64,000 nt of DNA from Aestuariibaculum sp. M13 (GTDB taxonomy: Bacteria > Bacteroidota > Bacteroidia > Flavobacteriales > Flavobacteriaceae). Positions 28,980-36,376 of the stretch are shown one piece after another; position 1 is the stretch's first letter, and every line of letters begins with the position of its first letter. Below the pieces are notes generated by a model, which ran no database searches, was not told the origin of the DNA, and worked only from the letters and a program-made list of their open reading frames with translations. Made by a program: the position numbers and the translations under genes. The stretch covers positions 1-64,000 of the forward strand of contig NZ_JANIAC010000006.1 in assembly GCF_024723255.1 (NCBI RefSeq), in the 5' to 3' direction.

Positions 28980-29951
28980 ATGAAACCTAAAATATTAATA
29001 ATAGGGGCTTGCGGACAAATTGGTTCAGAATTAACATTTAAGCTACGTGATTTGTATGGTAGTACGAATGTTATTGCAAGCGATATTAGTTACAGCAATT
29101 TAGGTGTTGTTAATACAGGTATTTTTGAAGTGGTCGATGCGCGAAGCTATTCCAGTATTAAAATATGTGTCGATAAATATCAGATTGACACGATTTATCT
29201 TATGGCGGCTATGCTTAGCGCTACGGGAGAAAAATTCCCAATGAAAGCCTGGGATTTAAATATGGAATCGCTGTTTCATGTGCTAAATCTGGCGAAAGCC
29301 AATGTGATTAAAAAAGTATTCTGGCCATCGAGTATTGCGGTGTTTGGACCCACAACTCCGGTTGAAAATACACCTCAGTATACTGTTATGGAGCCATCAA
29401 CCGTTTATGGTATTACCAAGCAGGTGGGCGAGCGTTGGTGTGAGTATTATTTTAATAAATTTGGGGTAGATGTCAGGAGTTTACGTTACCCTGGAATTAT
29501 AAGCTGGAAAACCATGCCTGGTGGAGGAACTACCGATTATGCCGTTGAAATTTATCATAAAGCGATAACCGATGGGGCTTATGAATGTTTTCTGTCTGAA
29601 AACACAAAATTACCAATGATGTATATGGATGATGCTATAAAGGCAACTGTTGATATTATGGAAGCACCTGCCGAAGCAATAAAAATAAGATCGTCTTATA
29701 ATTTATCGGCTATTAGCTTTACACCAAAAGACGTTGCAGAAAGTATTCAGGCATCGCATCCCGATTTTAAAATAACCTACAGTCCGGATTACAGGCAGAC
29801 CATTGCGGATAGCTGGCCTAAAAGTATTGATGATTCGCGTGCCAGAGCAGACTGGGGATGGAATCATAGTTTTGATCTTCAGGATATTACTAAAGAGATG
29901 CTCTTTCAGTTGGATAAAAAGTATAACACGCCTCTGAAAAAATCGAATTAA
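28980..29951 (+). CDS. L-threonine 3-dehydrogenase, short-chain (GalE-like) type
   Basis: An NAD-dependent enzyme that oxidises L-threonine to 2-amino-3-ketobutyrate. It belongs to the extended short-chain family, not the zinc family. The NAD motif GACGQIGSEL is at residues 9-18. The catalytic residues are Ser118 (WPSSIAVFG), Tyr143 and Lys147 (STVYGITKQ). Segments RYPGIISWKTMPGGGTTDYAVEIYHKAI and LPMMYMDDAIKA match the Flavobacterium threonine dehydrogenase group. The 323-residue length fits. The gene is a single unit with a degenerate -7 (TAATTTTA) about 30 bases upstream. A UDP-sugar epimerase is the alternative, but the GGGTTDYAVEIY loop argues for threonine. Confidence 0.88.
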   Translation: MKPKILIIGACGQIGSELTFKLRDLYGSTNVIASDISYSNLGVVNTGIFEVVDARSYSSIKICVDKYQIDTIYLMAAMLSATGEKFPMKAWDLNMESLFHVLNLAKANVIKKVFWPSSIAVFGPTTPVENTPQYTVMEPSTVYGITKQVGERWCEYYFNKFGVDVRSLRYPGIISWKTMPGGGTTDYAVEIYHKAITDGAYECFLSENTKLPMMYMDDAIKATVDIMEAPAEAIKIRSSYNLSAISFTPKDVAESIQASHPDFKITYSPDYRQTIADSWPKSIDDSRARADWGWNHSFDLQDITKEMLFQLDKKYNTPLKKSN

Positions 29952-29954
29952 TTG

Positions 29955-29962
29955 TATCTTTG
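29955..29962 (+). promoter_or_regulatory. -7 promoter element for the HupE/UreJ-like gene
   Basis: TATCTTTG matches the Bacteroidota consensus TAnnTTTG exactly. It starts four bases after the threonine dehydrogenase stop codon and implies a start of transcription near 29966, about 24 bases before the ATG at 29990. Confidence 0.55.
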
Positions 29963-29989
29963 ACATTTCCCATATCTTAATTAATTATT

Positions 29990-30580
29990 ATGCTAGAGAA
30001 TTTTTGGTTTAACGTAGAGTATGGTATAAACCATGTCCTTGATATCAAAGCCTACGATCACGTTTTGTTTCTTATCGTACTAACGGTTCCTTATCTGTTT
30101 AAAGACTGGAAGCGTGTGTTTTTATTGGTTTCTATGTTTACCCTAGGACATACTTTGTCTTTGGTTCTGGCATCTTATGGGATGGTGAGTGTAAATGCTA
30201 CGATTGTTGAATTTTTAATACCTATTACCATTTTAGTGGTCGCCTTGTTTAATGTGTTTACCTCAGGTAAAGGCGCGCAGAAGGAAAAAGTTGGTGTCTT
30301 GTTTTTATCGACTTTATTTTTTGGATTAATTCACGGATTGGGTTTTGCCAGAGAGTTTAAAATGTTACTTGGAGATTCTGATAGTAAACTTGTATTGTTA
30401 TTAGAATTTGCATTAGGAATAGAAATCGCACAGATTATTATTGTGTTTATCGTGTTGTTTTTAGGGTATTTGGTGCAAACCATTTTCCGTTTTTCAAAAC
30501 GCGACTGGATTATGGTGATTTCGGCCATTGTGGTTGGGCTCGTTATTCCTATGATTTTAAACAGCGATTTCTTGGCTTAA
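29990..30580 (+). CDS. HupE/UreJ-like membrane protein
   Basis: A 196-residue integral membrane protein of the HupE/UreJ-2 type with about six helices. Hallmarks are the early GINHVLDIKAYDHVLFLIVL, then FTLGHTLSLVLA and FFGLIHGLGFA with conserved histidines in the membrane (about residues 15, 24, 53 and 106). HupE and UreJ proteins are linked to nickel uptake in some bacteria, but no hydrogenase or urease gene lies nearby, so the metal and role here are open. It has its own promoter element. No terminator is evident before the structured element at 30688. Confidence 0.85.
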   Translation: MLENFWFNVEYGINHVLDIKAYDHVLFLIVLTVPYLFKDWKRVFLLVSMFTLGHTLSLVLASYGMVSVNATIVEFLIPITILVVALFNVFTSGKGAQKEKVGVLFLSTLFFGLIHGLGFAREFKMLLGDSDSKLVLLLEFALGIEIAQIIIVFIVLFLGYLVQTIFRFSKRDWIMVISAIVVGLVIPMILNSDFLA

Positions 30581-30687
30581 TCTAAAAATTAAGTACTTAA
30601 CATCTAAAATTATATAAACTTTCGTAAAAGTTTAACGAAGTAGGGTTGTAATTAAAATACGAACCAAGTATATTCGTTATAATATTT

Positions 30688-30777
30688 CGCGTGAAGGATT
30701 GAGGTAGTTGTTGGAGCTCTTTATTTTGTAAAAATAAAAGCGACTACCGAAAGCCTGGTTGCTAAAAGCAACACGCC
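30688..30777 (+). other. Structured intergenic element (branched RNA fold or dispersed palindromic repeat)
   Basis: Nested complementary arms can be drawn. GCGTG at 30689-30693 pairs with CACGC at 30772-30776 and closes the fold. Inside, GGTAGT at 30703-30708 pairs with ACTACC at 30743-30748 and encloses a hairpin CTTTATTTT/AAAATAAAG. A second branch, GTTGCT/AGCAAC, lies at 30758-30772. The whole ends 19 bases before the dCMP deaminase ATG. It could be a leader RNA or a member of a dispersed repeat family of Flavobacteriia. Which one cannot be decided from a single copy. Confidence 0.5.
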
Positions 30778-30795
30778 AAAAACAAATACAGATTC

Positions 30796-31227
30796 ATGCC
30801 GAAGATTAAACAGCTTAAGTACGATAAAGCGTATTTAAGAATTGCTAAAGAGTGGGGAAAATTGTCTTACTGTAACCGCAGACAGGTTGGAGCGCTTATT
30901 GTAAAGGATAGAATGATAATTTCTGATGGGTATAATGGTACGCCATCGGGGTTTGAAAATTTTTGTGAAGATGATGAAGGCTACACAAAATGGTATGTTT
31001 TGCATGCCGAAGCCAATGCGATTCTAAAAGTTGCGGCATCGACACAATCATGTAAAGGTGCTACCTTATACATTACCATGTCACCGTGTAAAGAATGTAG
31101 TAAACTTATACACCAAGCAGGTATTGTAAAAGTGGTTTATCAGGATGCTTACAAAGACGATTCTGGTCTTAAATTTTTAGCTAAAGCTGGCATCGAACTG
31201 AAACAAATTGAAGATATAGAAGCTTAA
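30796..31227 (+). CDS. Deoxycytidylate (dCMP) deaminase family protein
   Basis: A zinc enzyme that deaminates dCMP to dUMP for dTTP supply. The 143 residues carry the cytidine-deaminase signature: His70 and Glu72 in HAEANAI, Cys98 and Cys101 in SPCKECSKLI. The stretch RRQVGALIVKDRMIISDGYNGTPSGFENFCED is typical of dCMP deaminases (ComEB group), including the extra Cys and GTPSG loop. Its stop codon overlaps the start of the S41 peptidase by one base (TAATG), so the two are translationally coupled. Cytoplasmic. Competence-linked or pyrimidine salvage roles are both possible. Confidence 0.92.
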   Translation: MPKIKQLKYDKAYLRIAKEWGKLSYCNRRQVGALIVKDRMIISDGYNGTPSGFENFCEDDEGYTKWYVLHAEANAILKVAASTQSCKGATLYITMSPCKECSKLIHQAGIVKVVYQDAYKDDSGLKFLAKAGIELKQIEDIEA

Positions 31228-32819
31228 TGTCTAATAATAAAAAATACTTGCCCTTAATACTTGGTGTTGCTATTGCGGCAGGGATTTTTATTGGCGGAAA
31301 GTTAAATTTTAGCGATTCGCCGGACAGGTTGTTTTCTACAAACAGCAAAAAAGATAAGCTTAACCGACTTATCGATTATATCGATTACGATTACGTTGAT
31401 GACATTAACACCGATAGCATTGTAGATGTTACAGTAAATGGCATTCTGGAGAATCTCGATCCGCATTCGGTGTATATTCCAAAAGAAGATATGCAGCGCG
31501 TTTCAGAAAACATGAAAGGCGATTTTATTGGTATTGGCGTAAGTTTTTATCCGTTTAGAGATAGTATTGCAGTTATTCGTGCTATTGAAGGCGGACCAAG
31601 TGAAAGGGCTGGTATTAAAGGCGGTGATCGTATTTTAATGGCCGATGGCGATACACTTTTTGGAGCGAAGCTGAACAATAGTGATATGGTCGATAAGCTA
31701 AAAGGACCTGAAAACACTAAAGTGAAATTAACGGTCTATAGAAAGGGCGAATCGAAACTTTTAGATTTTACAGTGAAGCGTTCTGCGATTCCTATTAAAA
31801 GTGTTGATGCGGCTTATATGTTAACTGGTAAGCTGGGTTATATAAAAATTAACCGCTTCGCGGAGTCGACTTATAAAGAGTTTAAAACAGCTTTAGATAA
31901 ATTACTGGATGAAGGCGCGACAGAAATCGCTTTAGATTTACGTGATAATCCGGGTGGTTTTCTTGGGATTGCCGAGCAAATTGTTGATGAGTTTTTAGAA
32001 GATGAAAAGCTAATATTATTCACTAAAAATAAACGAGGTCATATTGAAAAAAACTTTGCAACCAGCAAAGGCGATTTTGAAGACGGTAAGTTATTTGTAT
32101 TAATTAATGAGAATTCGGCATCGGCAAGTGAAATTGTGGCCGGAGCGCTTCAGGATAACGACAAAGGGACTATTGTTGGTCGCCGAAGTTACGGTAAAGG
32201 CCTGGTGCAACGTGAAATGGATTTAGGTGATGGCAGTGCTGTGCGTTTAACAGTTTCTAGGTATTATACCCCTACAGGACGTTCTATTCAACGTTCTTAT
32301 AACAAAGGAAACGACGATTATTATCATGATTATTTCGATCGTATTGAGAGTGGAGAGTTATTTGATTCCGATAAGATTAAAGTAGCCGATTCCCTAAAAT
32401 TTACAACACCAAAAGGTAAAGTGGTTTATGGAGGCGGAGGTATTATTCCTGATGTATTTGTTCCTATCGATACAAGCTTACAAAACGAAACCTTAACCTT
32501 TTTACAGCGCAGTGGTTTTATAAGTAATTTTGTGTTCGTAGAGTTGGATAAAGATCGAAAGGCTTATGGCATTATGTCTCGAGAAGATTTTATTGATAGC
32601 TACATGGTGAGCGATGAAATGGTTTTCGACTTTCAGGATTATGTAAATCTTCGTACCAATACTAAAATTACTTTTGTGGCTTATCACGACGAGGTGAAGC
32701 AATACATTAAAGCTGCTTTAGCCGATCAATTGTATGGTGATGGTGCATTTGAGCAAATTATCAATCAGAGTGATATTATGATTGATGAGGTAATTCGGTT
32801 AAGTGAGGTAGGGGAGTAA
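31227..32819 (+). CDS. S41 family C-terminal processing protease
   Basis: A membrane-anchored periplasmic serine protease of the CtpA/Prc type. An N-terminal hydrophobic segment (about residues 6-23) serves as anchor or signal. A PDZ domain spans roughly 85-170 (GDFIGIGVSFYP...GGPSERAGIKGGDRILMADG). The peptidase core has the nucleophile Ser near residue 300 in NENSASASEIVAGAL and the general-base Lys near 323 in SYGKGLVQ. A C-terminal region of about 120 residues continues beyond the core. The start codon overlaps the stop of the dCMP deaminase gene by one base. No terminator follows; the next gene is convergent with no gap. Confidence 0.94.
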   Translation: MSNNKKYLPLILGVAIAAGIFIGGKLNFSDSPDRLFSTNSKKDKLNRLIDYIDYDYVDDINTDSIVDVTVNGILENLDPHSVYIPKEDMQRVSENMKGDFIGIGVSFYPFRDSIAVIRAIEGGPSERAGIKGGDRILMADGDTLFGAKLNNSDMVDKLKGPENTKVKLTVYRKGESKLLDFTVKRSAIPIKSVDAAYMLTGKLGYIKINRFAESTYKEFKTALDKLLDEGATEIALDLRDNPGGFLGIAEQIVDEFLEDEKLILFTKNKRGHIEKNFATSKGDFEDGKLFVLINENSASASEIVAGALQDNDKGTIVGRRSYGKGLVQREMDLGDGSAVRLTVSRYYTPTGRSIQRSYNKGNDDYYHDYFDRIESGELFDSDKIKVADSLKFTTPKGKVVYGGGGIIPDVFVPIDTSLQNETLTFLQRSGFISNFVFVELDKDRKAYGIMSREDFIDSYMVSDEMVFDFQDYVNLRTNTKITFVAYHDEVKQYIKAALADQLYGDGAFEQIINQSDIMIDEVIRLSEVGE

Positions 32820-33431
32820 TTACTCTTCTATTTTATCGTGTACTTTAGCATGAATTCCATCATTCCAAAGGGTTAGAATGTCTGTAGCGACATGAGCGCC
32901 ACTGCCTGAACAAATAGCAAACTGACTGCGCCATCCTGCTAAAGATCCGGCAACATAAAGATTTTCTTCAATTAAATGGTCGGTGTTTTTTAGCCATATA
33001 CGGTCTTTTTCAATTGCAGATCTTGGGTGAGGCTCAACATATTGTTCTAAACCTTTAATGTGCATTAAATTGGTATAGCCAACCGCAACAACAACAATTC
33101 TAGATTGGTAGGTGTGTTTGTTGGTTTTAATTTTAAAACCGTTTTTAATTTTTTCTAATTCAAGAACCTTTTCACCTTCAATTTGTTCTACATGCGGATA
33201 AAGCTCCGTAAGTTGCTGTTTCCCGCTTTCAAGAATAGATTCGCCGGTTGTTCCAGGCGTTAATCCCAGAACATTGTTGAATAAGGCGGTTTGCAGATGC
33301 GATGTTTTTTGGTGAACAACAATGCCAATGTGTTTGTCTTTAGCGTAGGCTTTGTTCTTTGCGGAGCCTAAAACTAAAGCACAGGATAAACCAGCTGCGC
33401 CACCTCCAATAATAAATGCGTCGAACTCCAT
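32820..33431 (-). CDS. FAD-dependent pyridine nucleotide oxidoreductase, short thioredoxin-reductase-like
   Basis: The 203 residues open with an FAD-binding GGGAAGLSCALVL at about residues 9-21 and end with an AGSLAGWRSQFAICSGSGAHVATDIL segment that closes the FAD site in thioredoxin-reductase relatives. The protein is much shorter than thioredoxin reductase (about 310 residues) and lacks the CxxC redox pair and most of the NAD domain. It may be a small flavoprotein oxidoreductase with a separate partner. Its stop abuts the stop of the S41 protease gene. It is one base from the next minus-strand gene upstream, so the 33.4-34.2 kb genes form an operon. Confidence 0.82.
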   Translation of the reverse strand: MEFDAFIIGGGAAGLSCALVLGSAKNKAYAKDKHIGIVVHQKTSHLQTALFNNVLGLTPGTTGESILESGKQQLTELYPHVEQIEGEKVLELEKIKNGFKIKTNKHTYQSRIVVVAVGYTNLMHIKGLEQYVEPHPRSAIEKDRIWLKNTDHLIEENLYVAGSLAGWRSQFAICSGSGAHVATDILTLWNDGIHAKVHDKIEE

Positions 33432-33432
33432 G

Positions 33433-33636
33433 TTAACGGCGTTCTTTTACTTTTTGTTCTATGCGCTTAGAGGTGTATAAAATAAGCATAATAAGAATGG
33501 CACAAAGCGAAGCTAAAATGGTAATTATCGCAACAGAACTTTCGCCTTGTAATGGGGCGCTGAAATTAATTTTTGTAGCATTAAAAACCACAAGGGCTAA
33601 TGCTAATACACTTATAACTATGGTTGCTATTTTCAT
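33433..33636 (-). CDS. Small two-helix membrane protein (LapA-like)
   Basis: A 67-residue protein with two hydrophobic helices, about 4-18 and 34-54, joined by a short polar loop, and a basic tail (SKRIEQKVKERR). The layout VLALALVVFNATKINFSAPLQGES resembles LapA/DUF1049 proteins, in which NxxxxxxF follows the first helix. It is packed between MarC (13 bases upstream) and the flavoprotein gene (one base downstream), which supports a real gene in an operon. In other bacteria LapA-like proteins have a role in envelope lipid handling; no such role can be shown here. Confidence 0.72.
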   Translation of the reverse strand: MKIATIVISVLALALVVFNATKINFSAPLQGESSVAIITILASLCAILIMLILYTSKRIEQKVKERR

Positions 33637-33649
33637 TTTAAGAATGTTT

Positions 33650-34237
33650 TTAGGTTAAAGCGAATAAGGCTTTAATGTTGTGAGCGAATAATTTAACGGC
33701 AATAGCCAATAAAATAACCCCGAATACTTTACGGATAATATTAATTCCGTTTTGCCCTATAAGGCGCTCAATCTTTTTTGATGTTTTAAGCACTACAAAA
33801 ATAATAATAACATTTAACAGTACCGCAACAATTATATTTTCGGTGCTAAACTCTGCTCTTAGCGATAATAATGTGGTTAAACTTCCCGGGCCTGCTATTA
33901 ATGGGAAAGCTAAAGGAAACACCGTGGCAGACATAGCGCTGTGCTCTTCTTCCTTGTAAAGGGTAATGCCTAAAATCATTTCTAAAGCAATAAAGAATAG
34001 TATAAATGAACCGGCAACCGCAAAGGAATTAACGTCAATACCAACCAGATTCAAAATGCTTTTACCTAAAAATAAAAACATGATTAAAATAACTCCTGCA
34101 ATAATGGAAGCTTTACCACTTTGAATGTGTCCCATTTTTTTTCTTAAATCGATAATAATTGGAATGTTTCCAATAATATCGATAACAGCGAAGAGAACCA
34201 TAAAGGCAGTAAATATTTCTTTAAAGTTGAATTGCAT
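33650..34237 (-). CDS. MarC family integral membrane protein
   Basis: A 195-residue inner-membrane protein with six hydrophobic helices and the MarC pattern: FMVLFAVIDIIGNIPI early, GSFILFFIALEMILGI in the middle and AFPLIAGPGSLTTLL at about residue 125. MarC was once linked to multidrug resistance, but its function is not known. The open frame begins with TTG at 34264; the ATG at 34237 (MQFNFKEIF) is the likely start. It heads a minus-strand operon with the LapA-like and flavoprotein genes. It is divergent from the DUF3109 gene. Confidence 0.9.
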   Translation of the reverse strand: MQFNFKEIFTAFMVLFAVIDIIGNIPIIIDLRKKMGHIQSGKASIIAGVILIMFLFLGKSILNLVGIDVNSFAVAGSFILFFIALEMILGITLYKEEEHSAMSATVFPLAFPLIAGPGSLTTLLSLRAEFSTENIIVAVLLNVIIIFVVLKTSKKIERLIGQNGINIIRKVFGVILLAIAVKLFAHNIKALFALT

Positions 34238-34315
34238 AAGTTCATGTTTTAAATTTCGTAACAAATGTATAGCAATATCATAAATTACAATAGTGTTTTA
34301 AACATAAAGTTTCGT

Positions 34316-34323
34316 TATTTTTG
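34316..34323 (+). promoter_or_regulatory. -7 promoter element for the DUF3109 gene
   Basis: TATTTTTG matches TAnnTTTG exactly, 24 bases before the ATG at 34348, with a likely transcription start near 34327. It also argues against the TTG at 34321 as start codon, because that codon lies inside the promoter element. Confidence 0.6.
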
Positions 34324-34347
34324 CACCCGAAAAATGGTAGTAAAGGT

Positions 34348-34914
34348 ATGTTTCAATTAGGGAAAACAATTGTTTCTGAAGATATTATAGAAAAAGAATT
34401 TGTGTGTAATCTTTCGGCATGTAAAGGAGCGTGTTGTGTTGATGGTGATGCAGGAGCACCACTGGATAAGGAAGAAGCTCAGATTTTAAAAGATATTTAC
34501 CCAAAGGTGAAACCTTACTTACGTCAGGAGGGTATTGATGCTATTGAAGCGCAAGGTGCTTTTGTGACGTCGGAAGATGATGGTGAATTAGAAACGCCTC
34601 TTATTAATGGTGCCGACTGTGCTTATGTTATTTATGATGAGAAGGACGTAGCACTTTGCGGTATTGAAGCGGCTTATCGAAATGGTGACGTGTCATGGAA
34701 AAAACCAGTGTCTTGTGAACTGTATCCAATTCGTGTTCAGGATTACAGTGAATTTTCGGCTGTTAATTATCATAAATGGCAAATTTGTGACGATGCATGC
34801 TCTCTTGGAAAGGAATTACAGGTGCCTGTTTACAAATTTGTTAAAAATGCTTTGATAAGAAAATTTGGTGAAGACTGGTATGCTGAGTTAGAGAAAATCG
34901 CCGAGGCTAAATAA
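34348..34914 (+). CDS. DUF3109 family protein
   Basis: A 188-residue cytoplasmic protein of the DUF3109 family found across Bacteroidota. It is rich in conserved cysteines: FVCNLSACKGACCVDGDAG near the start, then ADCAY, ALCGIE, SCELYPIRV and WQICDDACSLGK. The pattern is close to the YkgJ-like zinc- or iron-cluster proteins that read CxxxCxxCC. The biochemical role is unknown. The ATG at 34348 was chosen because a perfect -7 element overlaps the upstream TTG. A weak terminator follows at 34942. Confidence 0.85.
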   Translation: MFQLGKTIVSEDIIEKEFVCNLSACKGACCVDGDAGAPLDKEEAQILKDIYPKVKPYLRQEGIDAIEAQGAFVTSEDDGELETPLINGADCAYVIYDEKDVALCGIEAAYRNGDVSWKKPVSCELYPIRVQDYSEFSAVNYHKWQICDDACSLGKELQVPVYKFVKNALIRKFGEDWYAELEKIAEAK

Positions 34915-34941
34915 TTGCTTAAAACACCTGTAAAATAAAGG

Positions 34942-34963
34942 GTTTTCCGGTCGGAAAACTTTT
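34942..34963 (+). terminator. Probable terminator behind the DUF3109 gene
   Basis: GTTTTCC pairs with GGAAAAC around loop GGTC and is followed by TTTTAATTT. The stem is only seven pairs, so strength is uncertain. Confidence 0.5.
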
Positions 34964-35193
34964 AATTTCTGTAAACTTTTTGAAAAAACAAAAAACGTAA
35001 AACACTGTTAATCAGTAATTAAGTGTTTTTTATTTGTAAACTTCTTATACTCAGTAATTTTCATTATTGTTAAAAACTTTTGCACAATGTTTATAACTAA
35101 AGCTTTCATTTTTAACATCATTTTCCAATATTTGTTACTCCCAAATCGATTAAAAATTTTCGTTAAACTTTAAAATTAAAACTCTCAAAAACA

Positions 35194-36174
35194 ATGTCTC
35201 AGGCTATCGAACCCATTCTCCAAGAAAATAAAGATCGTTTTGTAATATTCCCAATTCAGCATCATGACATCTGGGAATGGTATAAAAAATCAGAAGCAAG
35301 TTTCTGGACCGCAGAGGAAATCGATTTACATCAGGATTTAACCGATTGGAAAGATAAGTTAACTGATGATGAGCGTTATTTTATTAAACACATTCTTGCT
35401 TTCTTCGCAGCAAGCGATGGTATTGTAAATGAGAATTTAGCTGAAAACTTCGTTAATGAAGTTCAGTACAGTGAAGCCAAATTTTTCTACGGATTTCAAA
35501 TCATGATGGAAAATATTCACAGTGAAACCTACTCCCTATTAATTGATACTTACGTAAAAGACGAAAAAGAAAAGGACATTTTATTCAATGCTATTGAAAA
35601 TTTCCCGGCGATTAAGAAAAAAGCAGATTGGGCTTTAAAATGGATTGAATCACCAAGTTTTGCAGAGCGTTTAATTGCATTCGCAGCAGTAGAAGGTATT
35701 TTCTTCTCCGGAGCGTTCTGTTCTATTTTCTGGTTAAAGAAACGTGGTTTAATGCCAGGTTTAACCTTCTCTAACGAGTTAATCTCAAGAGACGAAGGTG
35801 TACACTGCGATTTTGCGGTGCACCTACACAACAATCACTTAGTAAACAAAGTGCCAAAAGAACGTATCAGAGACATTATTGTTAATGCTTTAGATATCGA
35901 GCGCGAATTTATCACAGAGTCTTTACCAGTTAGTTTAATTGGTATGAACTCTAAATTAATGACCCAGTACCTTGAATTTGTTACCGACAGATTACTGGTG
36001 GAATTAAACTGTGAGAAAGTTTACAATGTGGGCAATCCGTTTGATTTTATGGATATGATTTCGTTACAAGGAAAAACAAATTTCTTTGAAAAACGTGTGT
36101 CCGAATATCAAAAAGCGGGTGTTCTTAACAAAGAAGAAGACAAAGATAAGTTCTCTTTCGACGAAGATTTTTAA
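35194..36174 (+). CDS. nrdB: Ribonucleoside-diphosphate reductase class Ia, small (radical) subunit
   Basis: The R2 subunit holds a di-iron centre and a stable tyrosyl radical used by R1 to make deoxyribonucleotides. The 326 residues resemble the eukaryotic-type R2. Iron ligands can be placed at Asp44 (FWTAEEIDL), Glu106 and His109 (MENIHSETY), and the later Glu/His of [10 protein letters not shown]. Tyr113 occupies the radical position. The C-terminal tail FSFDEDF matches the peptide that docks to R1. It is upstream of nrdA with a 202-base gap that contains a hairpin but no strong terminator, so joint transcription is likely. No obvious NrdR box was seen upstream. Confidence 0.96.
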   Translation: MSQAIEPILQENKDRFVIFPIQHHDIWEWYKKSEASFWTAEEIDLHQDLTDWKDKLTDDERYFIKHILAFFAASDGIVNENLAENFVNEVQYSEAKFFYGFQIMMENIHSETYSLLIDTYVKDEKEKDILFNAIENFPAIKKKADWALKWIESPSFAERLIAFAAVEGIFFSGAFCSIFWLKKRGLMPGLTFSNELISRDEGVHCDFAVHLHNNHLVNKVPKERIRDIIVNALDIEREFITESLPVSLIGMNSKLMTQYLEFVTDRLLVELNCEKVYNVGNPFDFMDMISLQGKTNFFEKRVSEYQKAGVLNKEEDKDKFSFDEDF

Positions 36175-36224
36175 TTAAAAATCCGGTTGAAAAACCAACT
36201 TATTAATCCATAAAAGTATCATCT

Positions 36225-36243
36225 CATTCCCTTCTGGGGAATG
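36225..36243 (+). other. Hairpin between nrdB and nrdA
   Basis: CATTCCC at 36225-36231 pairs with GGGAATG at 36237-36243 around a five-base loop. There is no T tail. It could tune the relative amounts of the two subunits or mark a processing site. A small GGTT-GAAA-AACC hairpin precedes it at 36184. Confidence 0.4.
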
Positions 36244-36376
36244 GGGTTTAAGTAAGATTTTATATAGCCAACTAAATCATCTAAGTATTGATCTTTTTAT
36301 TGATCGGTATTTGGAAATATCTAATTAACCCTTTTTCTGAAGCTGTAATCAGGAAAACCAAAACACGTGTAAAACT

